DNA of 64,000 nt from Sphingobium subterraneum (GTDB lineage Bacteria > Pseudomonadota > Alphaproteobacteria > Sphingomonadales > Sphingomonadaceae), in assembly GCF_014199435.1 (NCBI RefSeq), contig NZ_JACIJP010000002.1:186001-250000 (forward strand), written 5' to 3'. Shown in pieces: positions 35,327 through 43,329 of this stretch. Numbering within the stretch: the first letter of the stretch is position 1; the number at the start of each line of letters is the position of its first letter. The notes beneath the pieces are model-generated. The model did no database searches, was not told the origin of the DNA, and saw only the letters and a program-made list of their open reading frames with translations. Both the position numbers and the translations under genes were made by a program.

Positions 35327-36067
35327 TTACCCGTCCCACTGCCCTAGCATGCCGCGCAATTTATCGAGCGCGGATTTCTTGATCTGGCACACCCGCGCCG
35401 CACCGATGTCCAGCGTTGCGCCAATTTCCTCCAGGTTCATTTCCTCGACGAAATAGAGTTGCAGCACGATCGCTTCCCTCTCGGGCAGCTTGGTGATGCA
35501 TCCGGCCAGCGCCTTTTTCAGCGATTCCTTTTCCAGCACCGTGTCCGCACGGTCCTCGACATCGGCGAACCACATCGACTGGTCGGAATAGACCTCCTCG
35601 ATGCTCTGTTCCTGCACCATTTCCGCGCTGTCGGCGAACTCGCGATAGTCGGACGGCGACAGGTTCATCTCGGCGCCCATCTCGGCTTCGGTAGGCGGCC
35701 GACCGAAGCGCTGTTCCAGCCGCTTGCGCACCGCGCCCAGTTCCTTGCGGCGGCCCATGGCCGACCGGCAGAGCGTCGCGTGGCGGCGGAGCGTGTCGAT
35801 CATCGCTCCGCGAATGCGCATCTGCGCGTAGCTCGCAAAGCCGAAGCCACGATCCTCATAGCCATTGGCAGCTTCGACCAGCGCAACCATGCCGATCTGG
35901 AGCAGGTCCTCGATTTCGATGGCGCTCGACACCCGGCCGTGCACATGCCAGGCGACCTTGCGCACCAGCGGCATATATTGCCGCGCCAGTTGCTCGGGAC
36001 GGAGGGCACCCGCCTTCTTGCCGTAGGTCAGGCTCTCGGAGCCGGGTTCCAGCTTGCTCATATACAT
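35327..36067 (-). CDS. fliA: flagellar sigma factor FliA (sigma-28)
   Basis: Directs RNA polymerase to late flagellar promoters. 246 residues with sigma regions 2 (QYMPLVRKVAWHVHG, EIEDLLQIGMVALVEA, FASYAQMRIRGAMIDTLRR), 3 and 4 (LPEREAIVLQLYFVEEMNLEEIGATL with the HTH to AARVCQIKKSALDKLR). Full length. Two in-frame ATGs (36067, 36061) compete. It lies 15 nt after flhA and is therefore co-transcribed from the sigma-54 promoter ahead of the transglycosylase gene; its antagonist FlgM is encoded 3.4 kb away. Confidence 0.96.
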   Translation of the reverse strand: MYMSKLEPGSESLTYGKKAGALRPEQLARQYMPLVRKVAWHVHGRVSSAIEIEDLLQIGMVALVEAANGYEDRGFGFASYAQMRIRGAMIDTLRRHATLCRSAMGRRKELGAVRKRLEQRFGRPPTEAEMGAEMNLSPSDYREFADSAEMVQEQSIEEVYSDQSMWFADVEDRADTVLEKESLKKALAGCITKLPEREAIVLQLYFVEEMNLEEIGATLDIGAARVCQIKKSALDKLRGMLGQWDG

Positions 36068-36082
36068 TGCCTATGCGTCCCC

Positions 36083-38239
36083 TCAGCCGATACGCTCGCG
36101 CGATCCGCCGGAAATCTGGCCGTTGGGGATCTGTGCGGGAATCGGGTCATGGCGCGGCTGCGGCTTCTCGCCGCCAACGACCGCGACCACCTCGACAGGC
36201 TTGCCGTCGGGAATTTCCAGAAAGGACAGCACCGGCGTTTCCGGCAGATGCGGCTTGAACAGACGTGCGAGCGCACGGCGCGCGAGCGGCGACGTGACAA
36301 TCGCGAAATTGCGCGCTTCGCCCATGATTGGCCGGGCGGCCTGCACCACCGTATCGACAATGCGGTTGGCAAGCGCGGGCTCGATCGGGTGCTTGGCGTC
36401 GCCCGCCACCCGCATCGCCTGCGCCAGCAATCCTTCGAGATCCCCGTCGAGCGTGATGACGGGCAGCGGCATTTTCACCGGCACCAAAGTCTGGATGATC
36501 AGCGAACCGATCCGCTGGCGCACCGCCTCGACCAGTTGCTCGTGGCTGAGATCCGGCTTCCACGCGTCGATCATCGCTTCGCACAGGCGACGGAAGTCCT
36601 TCAGGGGTACACCCTCGGCGAGTAGCGCGCGGGAGATCGCGGCGATCTGCGCCAGGCTCAGCATCGCAGGGGTCAGCCCGTCGACCAGTTGCGGCGAGGC
36701 TTCCTTCAGCGCGTCGAGCAACTTGCGTGCTTCGTCGAGGCCGAACATCTCGCTGGCGTTCATGGCGATCAGCTGGTTGAGGTGCGTCGCGACCACCGTC
36801 GCCGGGTCGACCACCGTATAGCCCGCGACCACCGCTTCGCTGCGTTTGTCGGGCGTGATCCACACCGCGTCCAACCCGAATGTTGGATCCTTTGCCGCGC
36901 GACCGTCCACAACACCGTCCAGCGCGCCGCTGTCGAGCGCCAGCAAATCGTCGGGCCAGATCTCGTCCTCGCCAACGATCACGCCACCGATGGTAATGCG
37001 ATAGCAATTGGGTTCGAGAGCGAGATTGTCCTTTACGCGCACCAGCGGCACGACAAAGCCCAGCTCACGCGACAATTGACGACGGATACCCGTGATGCGC
37101 CCCATGAGCGGAGCGCCCTTGCGCTCATCGACCATCGCGATGAGGCCATAGCCGATTTCGAGGCCAAGCACCGCGCCATCGGACACATCGCCCCATTCGA
37201 TGTTCGCCGGATTGGCGGGTTCTTCCGGAGCGGGAGCCGCAGCGGCCGTCGCCGCGTCTTTGGCGGATTGGCGTAACTTCCACGCGATAAACCCAGCAAG
37301 ACCGGCAGCGGGCAGCACGATGAAATGCGGCATACCAGGCAGGAGCCCAAGAATGCCGAGAATCGCCGCGACCGGTACCCATGCCTTGCCAGCACCGAAT
37401 TGCGACGCGATCTGGCCGGAAAGGTCATGCTCGCTGCTGACGCGCGTAACGATGCTCGCAGCAGCAATCGACAGCAGCAAGGCCGGAACCTGCGCGACTA
37501 GCGCATCGCCGATCGCGAGAATAATATATGTCTGCGCGGCCTGCGAGAGGCTTAGGCCGTGGCTGACCACGCCCAATATGATGCCACCCAGAATGTTGAT
37601 GACGAGGATCAGCACGCCGGCAACAGCATCGCCCTTCACAAACTTCGACGCACCGTCCATCGACCCGTAGAAATCTGCCTCGGTGGCGACTTCCTGCCGC
37701 CGCGCCTTGGCTTCTTCCGGCGTCAGCAAACCCGCATTAAGGTCCGCGTCGATTGCCATCTGCTTGCCCGGCAATGCGTCGAGAGTAAAGCGCGCCGACA
37801 CTTCGGACACGCGGCCCGCGCCCTTGGTGATGACGACGAGGTTGATGATCATCAGGATCGCGAACACGAACAGGCCAACGACATAATCGCCGCCGATCAG
37901 GAAATGACCGAAGGCTTCGATAACATGGCCTGCAGCGTCCGCGCCTTCATGCCCGTCGACCAGCACCACGCGCGTGGATGCAACGTTCAGCGCCAGCCGC
38001 AGCAACGTTGCAAACAGCAACACCGTCGGGAAGCTGGAAAAATCGAGCGGCTTGGCCGCGTTCAGCGCCACCATAAGTACCGCGAGGCTGATCATGATGT
38101 TTGTAATGAACCCGATATCGAGCATGATCGCAGGAACCGGCACGATCATGAACAGCACGAGCATCAGCGTCGCCATCGGCAGCACCGCGCCCTTCGCCGC
38201 GCTCATCCAGAGTTTACCGGTCACTTCCTGACGAGTCAT
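36083..38239 (-). CDS. flhA: flagellar export gate protein FlhA
   Basis: Nonameric export-gate protein that uses the proton-motive force and docks chaperone-substrate complexes. 718 residues: about eight transmembrane helices in the first 330, the FHIPEP-type cytoplasmic loop with ARFTLDALPGKQMAIDADLN (in pieces: RFTLDALPGKQ, AIDADLNAG), and a four-subdomain cytosolic ring domain (about 350-700). Full length. It lies 9 nt after the transglycosylase gene and 15 nt before fliA. Confidence 0.97.
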   Translation of the reverse strand: MTRQEVTGKLWMSAAKGAVLPMATLMLVLFMIVPVPAIMLDIGFITNIMISLAVLMVALNAAKPLDFSSFPTVLLFATLLRLALNVASTRVVLVDGHEGADAAGHVIEAFGHFLIGGDYVVGLFVFAILMIINLVVITKGAGRVSEVSARFTLDALPGKQMAIDADLNAGLLTPEEAKARRQEVATEADFYGSMDGASKFVKGDAVAGVLILVINILGGIILGVVSHGLSLSQAAQTYIILAIGDALVAQVPALLLSIAAASIVTRVSSEHDLSGQIASQFGAGKAWVPVAAILGILGLLPGMPHFIVLPAAGLAGFIAWKLRQSAKDAATAAAAPAPEEPANPANIEWGDVSDGAVLGLEIGYGLIAMVDERKGAPLMGRITGIRRQLSRELGFVVPLVRVKDNLALEPNCYRITIGGVIVGEDEIWPDDLLALDSGALDGVVDGRAAKDPTFGLDAVWITPDKRSEAVVAGYTVVDPATVVATHLNQLIAMNASEMFGLDEARKLLDALKEASPQLVDGLTPAMLSLAQIAAISRALLAEGVPLKDFRRLCEAMIDAWKPDLSHEQLVEAVRQRIGSLIIQTLVPVKMPLPVITLDGDLEGLLAQAMRVAGDAKHPIEPALANRIVDTVVQAARPIMGEARNFAIVTSPLARRALARLFKPHLPETPVLSFLEIPDGKPVEVVAVVGGEKPQPRHDPIPAQIPNGQISGGSRERIG

Positions 38240-38248
38240 CGCTGCGGT

Positions 38249-39070
38249 TTACCTTCCGAAGGTGGCGAGCATGAGATAGGCGAGACGCGCGGTCTCCGGC
38301 TGCGGCCGAATCATTGCGTCGGAGGATGTCTGCTGAGCGAGGCGAGCGGTTTCGACGCGCACATAATCGGCGGGCTGTACCGCCTGCGCAGGCGCGGGAA
38401 GATCGGGCGCAGACCTGTCGTTCATCGCCCATTGCGTGCCACGCGCCAACTTGTTCTGGAACCGGTCTCGAATATCCGCAAAGCTGCGGGCATTGCCCTG
38501 CTTGTCATAGAAAATGGAATGGTTTGCACGCGCCGCCGCCGGAAACAGCGCCGCCGCGTTTGCATCGGGCGACTGGTCGTAGGCGCGCAAAAACTTGCTC
38601 GCGCCGCCCACGCCCAGGAAGTGCGCGAGGTAGAGATCGACCGATTCGACCGGTCGGCCGAGCCGCTGCTCCAGATAGTTTTTGTTGTCGGCGGCGTGTT
38701 CTGCCGCCATGACAGAAGCGGTCTCGGGATGATTGCGCAGGTCGAGAATTTGCTGCCGCAATTCCGGGTCGGCGACATAATAGCGCCCATTCGCGCCCTG
38801 CCCGATCGCATCGGCAGCCCAACCCAACCCATATTCCGAGCCATGGTCGTGAACGACCGCAAGCCAGCTCTGGTCGACAAACTGATACAATCCGGTCGCT
38901 GACGACGTGCCCGCGCGCGCCGTGGGGTTGAGGCTGCTTTCGATCTTCGCCTGGCCGAGCAGATAACCGAAATCCATTCCGGTCCTGCGACTGGCAAGCG
39001 CAATGGCGTTGGTAACGCGATCGCGTCCCGCCGTGCTTCCCGAAATGAGCATGTCCGCGAACGCCGACAT
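38249..39070 (-). CDS. flagellar lytic transglycosylase (SLT domain)
   Basis: 273-residue peptidoglycan-cleaving enzyme with the catalytic Glu in QAKIESSLNP (about E44) and the SATGLYQFVDQSW block of the SLT family. No classic signal peptide is visible, as for flagellar lysozymes that leave through the type III path. The C-terminal 90 residues are Ala/Pro-rich and unknown. FlgJ in this genome lacks a muramidase domain, so this protein probably opens the wall for the rod, like SltF of Rhodobacter. First gene of a transglycosylase-flhA-fliA operon under a sigma-54 promoter. Confidence 0.88.
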   Translation of the reverse strand: MSAFADMLISGSTAGRDRVTNAIALASRRTGMDFGYLLGQAKIESSLNPTARAGTSSATGLYQFVDQSWLAVVHDHGSEYGLGWAADAIGQGANGRYYVADPELRQQILDLRNHPETASVMAAEHAADNKNYLEQRLGRPVESVDLYLAHFLGVGGASKFLRAYDQSPDANAAALFPAAARANHSIFYDKQGNARSFADIRDRFQNKLARGTQWAMNDRSAPDLPAPAQAVQPADYVRVETARLAQQTSSDAMIRPQPETARLAYLMLATFGR

Positions 39071-39102
39071 TGAAATTCCCTGTTTTTATGCAGGGTCATT
39101 TA

Positions 39103-39118
39103 AGCAAGCAGCATGCCA
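39103..39118 (-). promoter_or_regulatory. sigma-54 promoter of transglycosylase-flhA-fliA
   Basis: On the minus strand TGGCATGCTGCTTGCT, matching TGGCACG-N4-TTGCT at all but one base with exact spacing. Transcription would begin about 22 nt before the transglycosylase ATG. The remaining part of the 119-nt gap shows nothing else. Confidence 0.92.
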
Positions 39119-39189
39119 ATATTTGGTTAACGCAGGAGAAGGAAATGTGATGTTCTGCAAAAAAGATCCGGAATGAACCCGATCTGCGT

Positions 39190-39498
39190 TCAACGGCCGT
39201 AAGTGAGTTTGGCGCCGTCGCTGCCATAATCAGCCAGCAGGGATATCCTCTGGCGGACATGGTCGGACGCCATGTTGACGCGCAACCGCGCCGAATCGAT
39301 CATCGGCAGCAACGACTGGATCTTTTCGTGCAGTGCCGGATCCTGGCGCCATGCGCCCTGTGCGCGGATGTCACTGGTGATCGCGCGTACCTCGCTCGAC
39401 GCGGCGAGAATCGCCGCCGGATCATTGGCATCAAGCGCGCTGCGCAACGTGCCAAACGCCCTGTGCAGACTGTCAATCGCGGCAGACCCAGTGGGCAT
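39190..39498 (-). CDS. flgN: FlgN-like flagellar export chaperone
   Basis: 102-residue helical protein. Directly follows flgM (its ATG overlaps the flgM stop as TAATG), which is the usual place for FlgN, the chaperone for hook-filament junction proteins FlgK and FlgL. Helical heptads (SLHRAFGTLRSALDAND, LLPMIDSARLRVNMASDHVRQRI) fit the fold. Sequence similarity to canonical FlgN is low, so the name rests partly on position. Confidence 0.7.
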   Translation of the reverse strand: MPTGSAAIDSLHRAFGTLRSALDANDPAAILAASSEVRAITSDIRAQGAWRQDPALHEKIQSLLPMIDSARLRVNMASDHVRQRISLLADYGSDGAKLTYGR

Positions 39499-39791
39499 TA
39501 GTGCGGTTCCCCGCTCTCGTCGGGCAGGTCGAGTGCGATCATGCGCTCGGCGATTTTCTCGGCATTGACCGGGTAATTGCCAGAAGCGATAGCTGACTTG
39601 ATCGCCGCCACCCGGTCCATGTCGACCGGAGCGCCTTCCGCCGCCATCCGCGCGGCCGGTGTCGCAGATGCGCCGCTCGATGCCTCGGACAGGCTCGATC
39701 CCGCCGTGGAAGCGGCGCGGGCCTTGCTGCCCTCGCGCGACTTGGCAAGCTCTATCGGAGAGCTGATTGCCTGGCCTATCGACTTGATCAT
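39498..39791 (-). CDS. flgM: anti-sigma-28 factor FlgM
   Basis: Binds FliA until the hook is finished, then is exported. 97 residues: a disordered Ser/Ala-rich N-half and the conserved C-terminal sigma-binding part VDMDRVAAIKSAIASGNYPVN followed by AEKIAERMIALD (about 56-90), which is diagnostic. Second gene of flgA-flgM-flgN under a sigma-54 promoter. Confidence 0.93.
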   Translation of the reverse strand: MIKSIGQAISSPIELAKSREGSKARAASTAGSSLSEASSGASATPAARMAAEGAPVDMDRVAAIKSAIASGNYPVNAEKIAERMIALDLPDESGEPH

Positions 39792-39835
39792 GAAACCGTC
39801 CTTTTCGTCATCTGCGCATCTATATACGGCAGCCC

Positions 39836-40393
39836 TCAGAAATCTTTAAATCCCGGCGCACGTACGATACCGATTTCCACGACCTGCGCCAGCACAGGGT
39901 CGCTTTTGCGGTCTTCACGAACGCGGATCATCTGTCCGGCGGCGCCGTCTTCATCGGCGATCATCATGCGCGACACCTGAAACGCGGCGCCGCCTGCCAC
40001 CAATTGCACTGGATCGCCCTTTTTGACGACAATTTCGCGGCTGGCCGGAGCCACGGTGCGAGGCCGCATGTAGGAAGCCGGGGCGGCAGACGGCGTACCC
40101 GACCCCTGCAGACTCACACTCAGCGGCACACGAATACGCCAGCCCAGCGTTTTGCACTGCACGATGGCTGCACCGAATACAGGCCCCTGCACATCGGGTA
40201 CTTCTGGGCAAGCCGCCAACCGCAGCCGACGATCGACAGGAGAGACAGGGCCACCCGGCTCCCCGAGATTGGCGCCGACGGTCATCGCCACCAAACCATC
40301 GATCCGGTCGAGATTCTCGAATTTTTGCTGGGCGAACACCGGGCTGGCACTCATTCCGACCAGCAGCACAGCGATCATCGTCACTTCGCGCAC
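39836..40393 (-). CDS. flgA: flagellar P-ring assembly chaperone FlgA
   Basis: Periplasmic chaperone for the P-ring protein FlgI. 185 residues from GTG 40393 with AGGAGA seven nt upstream; a signal peptide ends near SPVFAQ. The C-terminal SAF-like domain shows the family blocks REIVVKKGDPVQLVAGGAAF and GAAGQMIRVRE. First gene of the flgA-M-N operon. Confidence 0.92.
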   Translation of the reverse strand: MREVTMIAVLLVGMSASPVFAQQKFENLDRIDGLVAMTVGANLGEPGGPVSPVDRRLRLAACPEVPDVQGPVFGAAIVQCKTLGWRIRVPLSVSLQGSGTPSAAPASYMRPRTVAPASREIVVKKGDPVQLVAGGAAFQVSRMMIADEDGAAGQMIRVREDRKSDPVLAQVVEIGIVRAPGFKDF

Positions 40394-40441
40394 GTCGCAT
40401 TCTCCTGTTTTGGGCCATCACGCACCCATCAGGATTATATA

Positions 40442-40457
40442 AGCAAGAACTGTGCCA
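40442..40457 (-). promoter_or_regulatory. sigma-54 promoter of flgA-flgM-flgN
   Basis: On the minus strand TGGCACAGTTCTTGCT, matching the TGGCACG-N4-TTGCT consensus except at one base, spacing exact. Predicted start about 40 nt before the flgA GTG. Confidence 0.93.
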
Positions 40458-40466
40458 ATATGGGAA

Positions 40467-40949
40467 TTAATGCGCGGGGCGGTAGCGGAAGGTAAATGTC
40501 TGCCCCTTGGCTGCGCTCGCCTGACTCTGGTCCAGCCCCCGGATCACGATACGGCGGGGCTCGATACCCGCATGGGTCAACGCGCGAGCCACCGAGCCAA
40601 GGCGCGCTGCCGAAAGATCCCAGCTATCGAAGCGCAACGTCGTTCCACCCTGCCCGACTGAATGGATCTCCACGATGTCGCTCGACCCCCTCATTTTTTG
40701 GGCGACCTTGACGATTTCCCCGTTGCCCTGCGGACCAATCATCGCCTCGCCCGGCGCGAACAGAGCATCGGCGCGCAGTACGTCAGATCCGGCGGTGGGC
40801 GCGCCGAACTCCCTCGCGATCTGGCCGACGATTTCCTGCTGCCGTCCCGCGTTGGCGTGTAGCAGCACGAAAAAGCCGAGCAGAAGCAGCGCCAAATCAG
40901 CAAAGCTGATCGCCCAGCGGTTACGCCGTGTGAGAGCGATTGCCTTCAT
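40467..40949 (-). CDS. small MotB-like stator protein
   Basis: 160 residues: one N-terminal membrane helix with the ion-binding Asp in SFADLALLLLGFFVLL (about D18), then a short OmpA-like peptidoglycan-binding domain (about 75-155; DLSAARLGSVARAL and RIVIRGLDQSQ). Much shorter than the conventional MotB at 51196-52263, lacking its long linker. ATG 40949 overlaps the MotA-like stop as ATGA. With its partner it forms a second, minimal stator-type pair; alternatives are an ExbBD/TolQR-like energiser. Confidence 0.82.
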   Translation of the reverse strand: MKAIALTRRNRWAISFADLALLLLGFFVLLHANAGRQQEIVGQIAREFGAPTAGSDVLRADALFAPGEAMIGPQGNGEIVKVAQKMRGSSDIVEIHSVGQGGTTLRFDSWDLSAARLGSVARALTHAGIEPRRIVIRGLDQSQASAAKGQTFTFRYRPAH

Positions 40950-41614
40950 GCGACTTCGCGGATCGAGGCGCGGCGCACTGGCGCGGTTTCCCGCCGCGCG
41001 ACTACCAGCATGCGGCGGCACAGTTCGTGCTGCCACATCAGCTCGCGCTCGGACAGGTCAGTGAGGCGCGCGGCAATCGGGGCCGCCACGAAATTGGCAA
41101 GGATTACGCCGTACAGCGTCGTCAACAACGCCAGCGCCATCGACGGACCGATCTTCGCGGCGTCATCCATCCCGGCGAACATGCCGACGAGGCCGATGAT
41201 CGTCCCAGCCATGCCCAATGCAGGCGCTGCGTCCGCCACAGCGTTCCAGAATTTGTGTGCCTGCCCATGGCGCGCGGTCCGGTCCGCGAGCGCCTGTTCC
41301 GCCCACATCTCGAACCGGTCGACATTCTCGGTATCGGCAAGCTTGCGCACCGCGAGCGCGAGAAAGGGATTGGCTGCCTTCACCCGGTCCGTGCAGGATA
41401 GGCCGCGCAGGTTGGCGAGGTGATCCACCTTGGTCATGGTCGCGCGCGCCAGCAGCATGTCGCGGTCCGGGTCGGCGCGCCAGAGGGCGCTCAGCGCGCG
41501 GAATGCCCGGCCCGCGCCCCGCGCGCCGTTCTGCATCGTCGCGACGGCGAAGCAGCCGCCCAGCATCACCGAAAATGTCACGGGGTTCAGCAGATTCCCC
41601 AGCATTGCGAGCAT
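40946..41614 (-). CDS. MotA/TolQ/ExbB-family proton channel protein
   Basis: 222 residues from ATG 41614, which has GGGGAG six nt upstream; in-frame upstream sequence is unlikely to be coding because it contains the enhancer palindromes. Hydrophobic segments at about 4-25, 150-172 and 185-205, with the MotA-type ALGMAGTIIGLVGMFAGMDD and SMALALLTTLYGVILANFVAAP blocks (given in pieces: GMAGTIIGLVGMF, LALLTTLYGVILAN). Coupled to the MotB-like gene and divergent from flgB, hence probably flagellar. Confidence 0.85.
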   Translation of the reverse strand: MLAMLGNLLNPVTFSVMLGGCFAVATMQNGARGAGRAFRALSALWRADPDRDMLLARATMTKVDHLANLRGLSCTDRVKAANPFLALAVRKLADTENVDRFEMWAEQALADRTARHGQAHKFWNAVADAAPALGMAGTIIGLVGMFAGMDDAAKIGPSMALALLTTLYGVILANFVAAPIAARLTDLSERELMWQHELCRRMLVVARRETAPVRRASIREVA

Positions 41615-41687
41615 CACCATCTCCCCGGTGGCTTCGCGCCACGAATTCCGTTCCCCGGCCCCAGCCGAACCGCCCGCAGAGCGCATC

Positions 41688-41722
41688 GGCAAAGAATTGC
41701 CGCACACCGGCAACAAATTGCC
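41688..41722. promoter_or_regulatory. twin palindromes, probable enhancer for the sigma-54 activator
   Basis: Two 14-bp inverted repeats, GGCAAAGAATTGCC (41688-41701) and GGCAACAAATTGCC (41709-41722), each GGCAA-N4-TTGCC, with centres 21 bp apart, two helical turns. They lie about 80-110 bp upstream of the flgB -24/-12 site, the classical place for an enhancer-binding protein, and between divergent operons. Confidence 0.7.
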
Positions 41723-41797
41723 GCGCGCGATCTGCCGCATACGGAAAGCCGCACGAATGCGCGGTTTTCGGAATATGTCATACAGCCACCGCACAAT

Positions 41798-41813
41798 TGG
41801 CACGGCCCTTGCT
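41798..41813 (+). promoter_or_regulatory. sigma-54 promoter of the flgB operon
   Basis: TGGCACGGCCCTTGCT is a perfect match to TGGCACG-N4-TTGCT. Transcription would start near 41824, about 76 nt before the flgB ATG. Confidence 0.96.
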
Positions 41814-41899
41814 AGATACAGATCGGATGATCCGCCCGCATGGTCCGCAAGGGTTATAACGGCGCCGGGTTCAAACATTTTAGGACGGTCGGAAGAAAA

Positions 41900-42256
41900 A
41901 TGGCTTTGGAAGACAGTTTGTTCGGAGTGCACGGAAAGGCGCTGGAGCTTCGCTCGCAGCGACTGAACCTGCTTGCCTCCAACATCGCCAACGCTTCGAC
42001 GCCGGGATACAAGGCCCGCGACCTCGATTTTGACGCCGCGCTCAAGACCGCCACGCAGGGTCAGACTTCAGTCGACAACGCCGCACAGGGCGCGATGGGT
42101 TATCGCATCCCGCTGCAGCCCAGCGTGGACGGCAACACGGTAGAGCTTTCGACCGAACAGACGTTGTTCGCAGAAAACGCCGTCAAATACCGCACCACGC
42201 TCTCCTTTCTGGAAAGCCGCATCAACACCATCAACCGCGCCTTGCGAGGAGAATGA
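41900..42256 (+). CDS. flgB: proximal rod protein FlgB
   Basis: Rod subunit exported early. 118 residues with the axial-protein N-terminal motif LASNIANASTPGYKARDLDF (in pieces: SNIANASTPGYKARD) and the C-terminal KYRTTLSFLESRINTINRAL helix. ATG 41900 has GGAAGAAAA ahead; upstream in-frame codons carry no homology. First gene of flgBCDEFGHIJKL under the sigma-54 promoter at 41798. Confidence 0.96.
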   Translation: MALEDSLFGVHGKALELRSQRLNLLASNIANASTPGYKARDLDFDAALKTATQGQTSVDNAAQGAMGYRIPLQPSVDGNTVELSTEQTLFAENAVKYRTTLSFLESRINTINRALRGE

Positions 42257-42258
42257 GC

Positions 42259-42666
42259 ATGGCCAACAACCCCATGAGCGTCTTCGACATCGCGGGCAGG
42301 GCAATGTCGGCCCAGCTCGTCCGCCTGAACGCCACAGCCTCCAATATGGCCAATGCCGGTAATGTCAGCGGCAGCGAGGCACAGGCCTACCGCGCAATCC
42401 GTCCGGTGTTCCGTTCCTCGACCGAGCGCCCCGGCGTCTCCACGGTCGATGTCGAGCAGGTCGTCACCACCAACGCCAAGCCCGTGAAGCGCCACGACCC
42501 GGCCCACCCGCTCGCCGACAAGAACGGCGATGTGTGGGAAGCCGCCGTCGATAGCAGCGCCGAGCTGGTCGATATGATCGAATCCTCCCGCAACTATCAG
42601 AACAATGTGCAGGTCCTCCAGACCGCAAAATCGCTGATGCTCGACACCATAAGGATGGGCAAATGA
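42259..42666 (+). CDS. flgC: proximal rod protein FlgC
   Basis: Rod subunit. 135 residues with AGRAMSAQLVRLNATASNMANAG near the N-terminus (rod signature, given here in part) and SSAELVDMIESSRNYQNNVQVL at the C-terminus. ATG 42259 is favoured by GAGGAG seven nt upstream; an ATG at 42253 overlapping the flgB stop is also possible. It overlaps flgD by ATGA. Confidence 0.96.
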   Translation: MANNPMSVFDIAGRAMSAQLVRLNATASNMANAGNVSGSEAQAYRAIRPVFRSSTERPGVSTVDVEQVVTTNAKPVKRHDPAHPLADKNGDVWEAAVDSSAELVDMIESSRNYQNNVQVLQTAKSLMLDTIRMGK

Positions 42667-43301
42667 CCACCATTGATACCAGCCTGACGACCGGCGGAAC
42701 CGCCAGCACCCTCAAGCAGCAACAGCTTGGCCAGATGGATTTCCTCAAGCTGCTCACGGCGCAGCTCCAGACGCAAGATCCCTTCGAACCGATGGATAAC
42801 TCTCAGATGGTCGCCCAGATGGCGACAATCACCAACGCCAGCGGCGTGGCGGAGATGAACCAGACGCTGTCCTCGATCAAGGATCAGCTCGCGGGCAATC
42901 GCCTTGGCGATGCGGCGAGCTGGATCGGCCGGTCGATGCTGGTCAAGAGCAATATCGCGGCTCCCGATGCATCGGGCCAGTATATCGGCCAGATCACCCT
43001 GCCAGAAGCCGCCGAAAATGTGAGCATCGAGCTGGTCGACGGCAGCGGCGGCGTGGTCCACACAATCGAGATGGGCGCGCGCGGCAAGGGCGACACGTCC
43101 TTCTACTGGGACGGCAAGGACGCCGACGGCAACCAGATCGGCACCCAGCCGCTGCAGGTCCGCGTCAAGGGCGTCACTCCCACGAGTGTCGCCACTTGGA
43201 CACCGATCGCAGCGGTCCAATCACCCGGCGACGGCACCAACGCTAAACTCATTACTCCCTTGGGCAGCTACAGCCCGACCGACGCGCTGCGTCTTGCCTA
43301 A
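42663..43301 (+). CDS. flgD: hook scaffold protein FlgD
   Basis: Hook cap that is discarded after hook completion. 212 residues: N-terminal FlgD export/cap segment with QMDFLKLLTAQLQTQDPFEP (split: MDFLKLLTAQL, QDPFEPMDNSQMVAQMA), then FLN-like and Tudor-like domains with the FYWDGKDADGNQ turn. ATGA overlap with flgC. Confidence 0.96.
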   Translation: MTTIDTSLTTGGTASTLKQQQLGQMDFLKLLTAQLQTQDPFEPMDNSQMVAQMATITNASGVAEMNQTLSSIKDQLAGNRLGDAASWIGRSMLVKSNIAAPDASGQYIGQITLPEAAENVSIELVDGSGGVVHTIEMGARGKGDTSFYWDGKDADGNQIGTQPLQVRVKGVTPTSVATWTPIAAVQSPGDGTNAKLITPLGSYSPTDALRLA

Positions 43302-43329
43302 TCCACAGATCACCACGAGGAGTTAGTCC

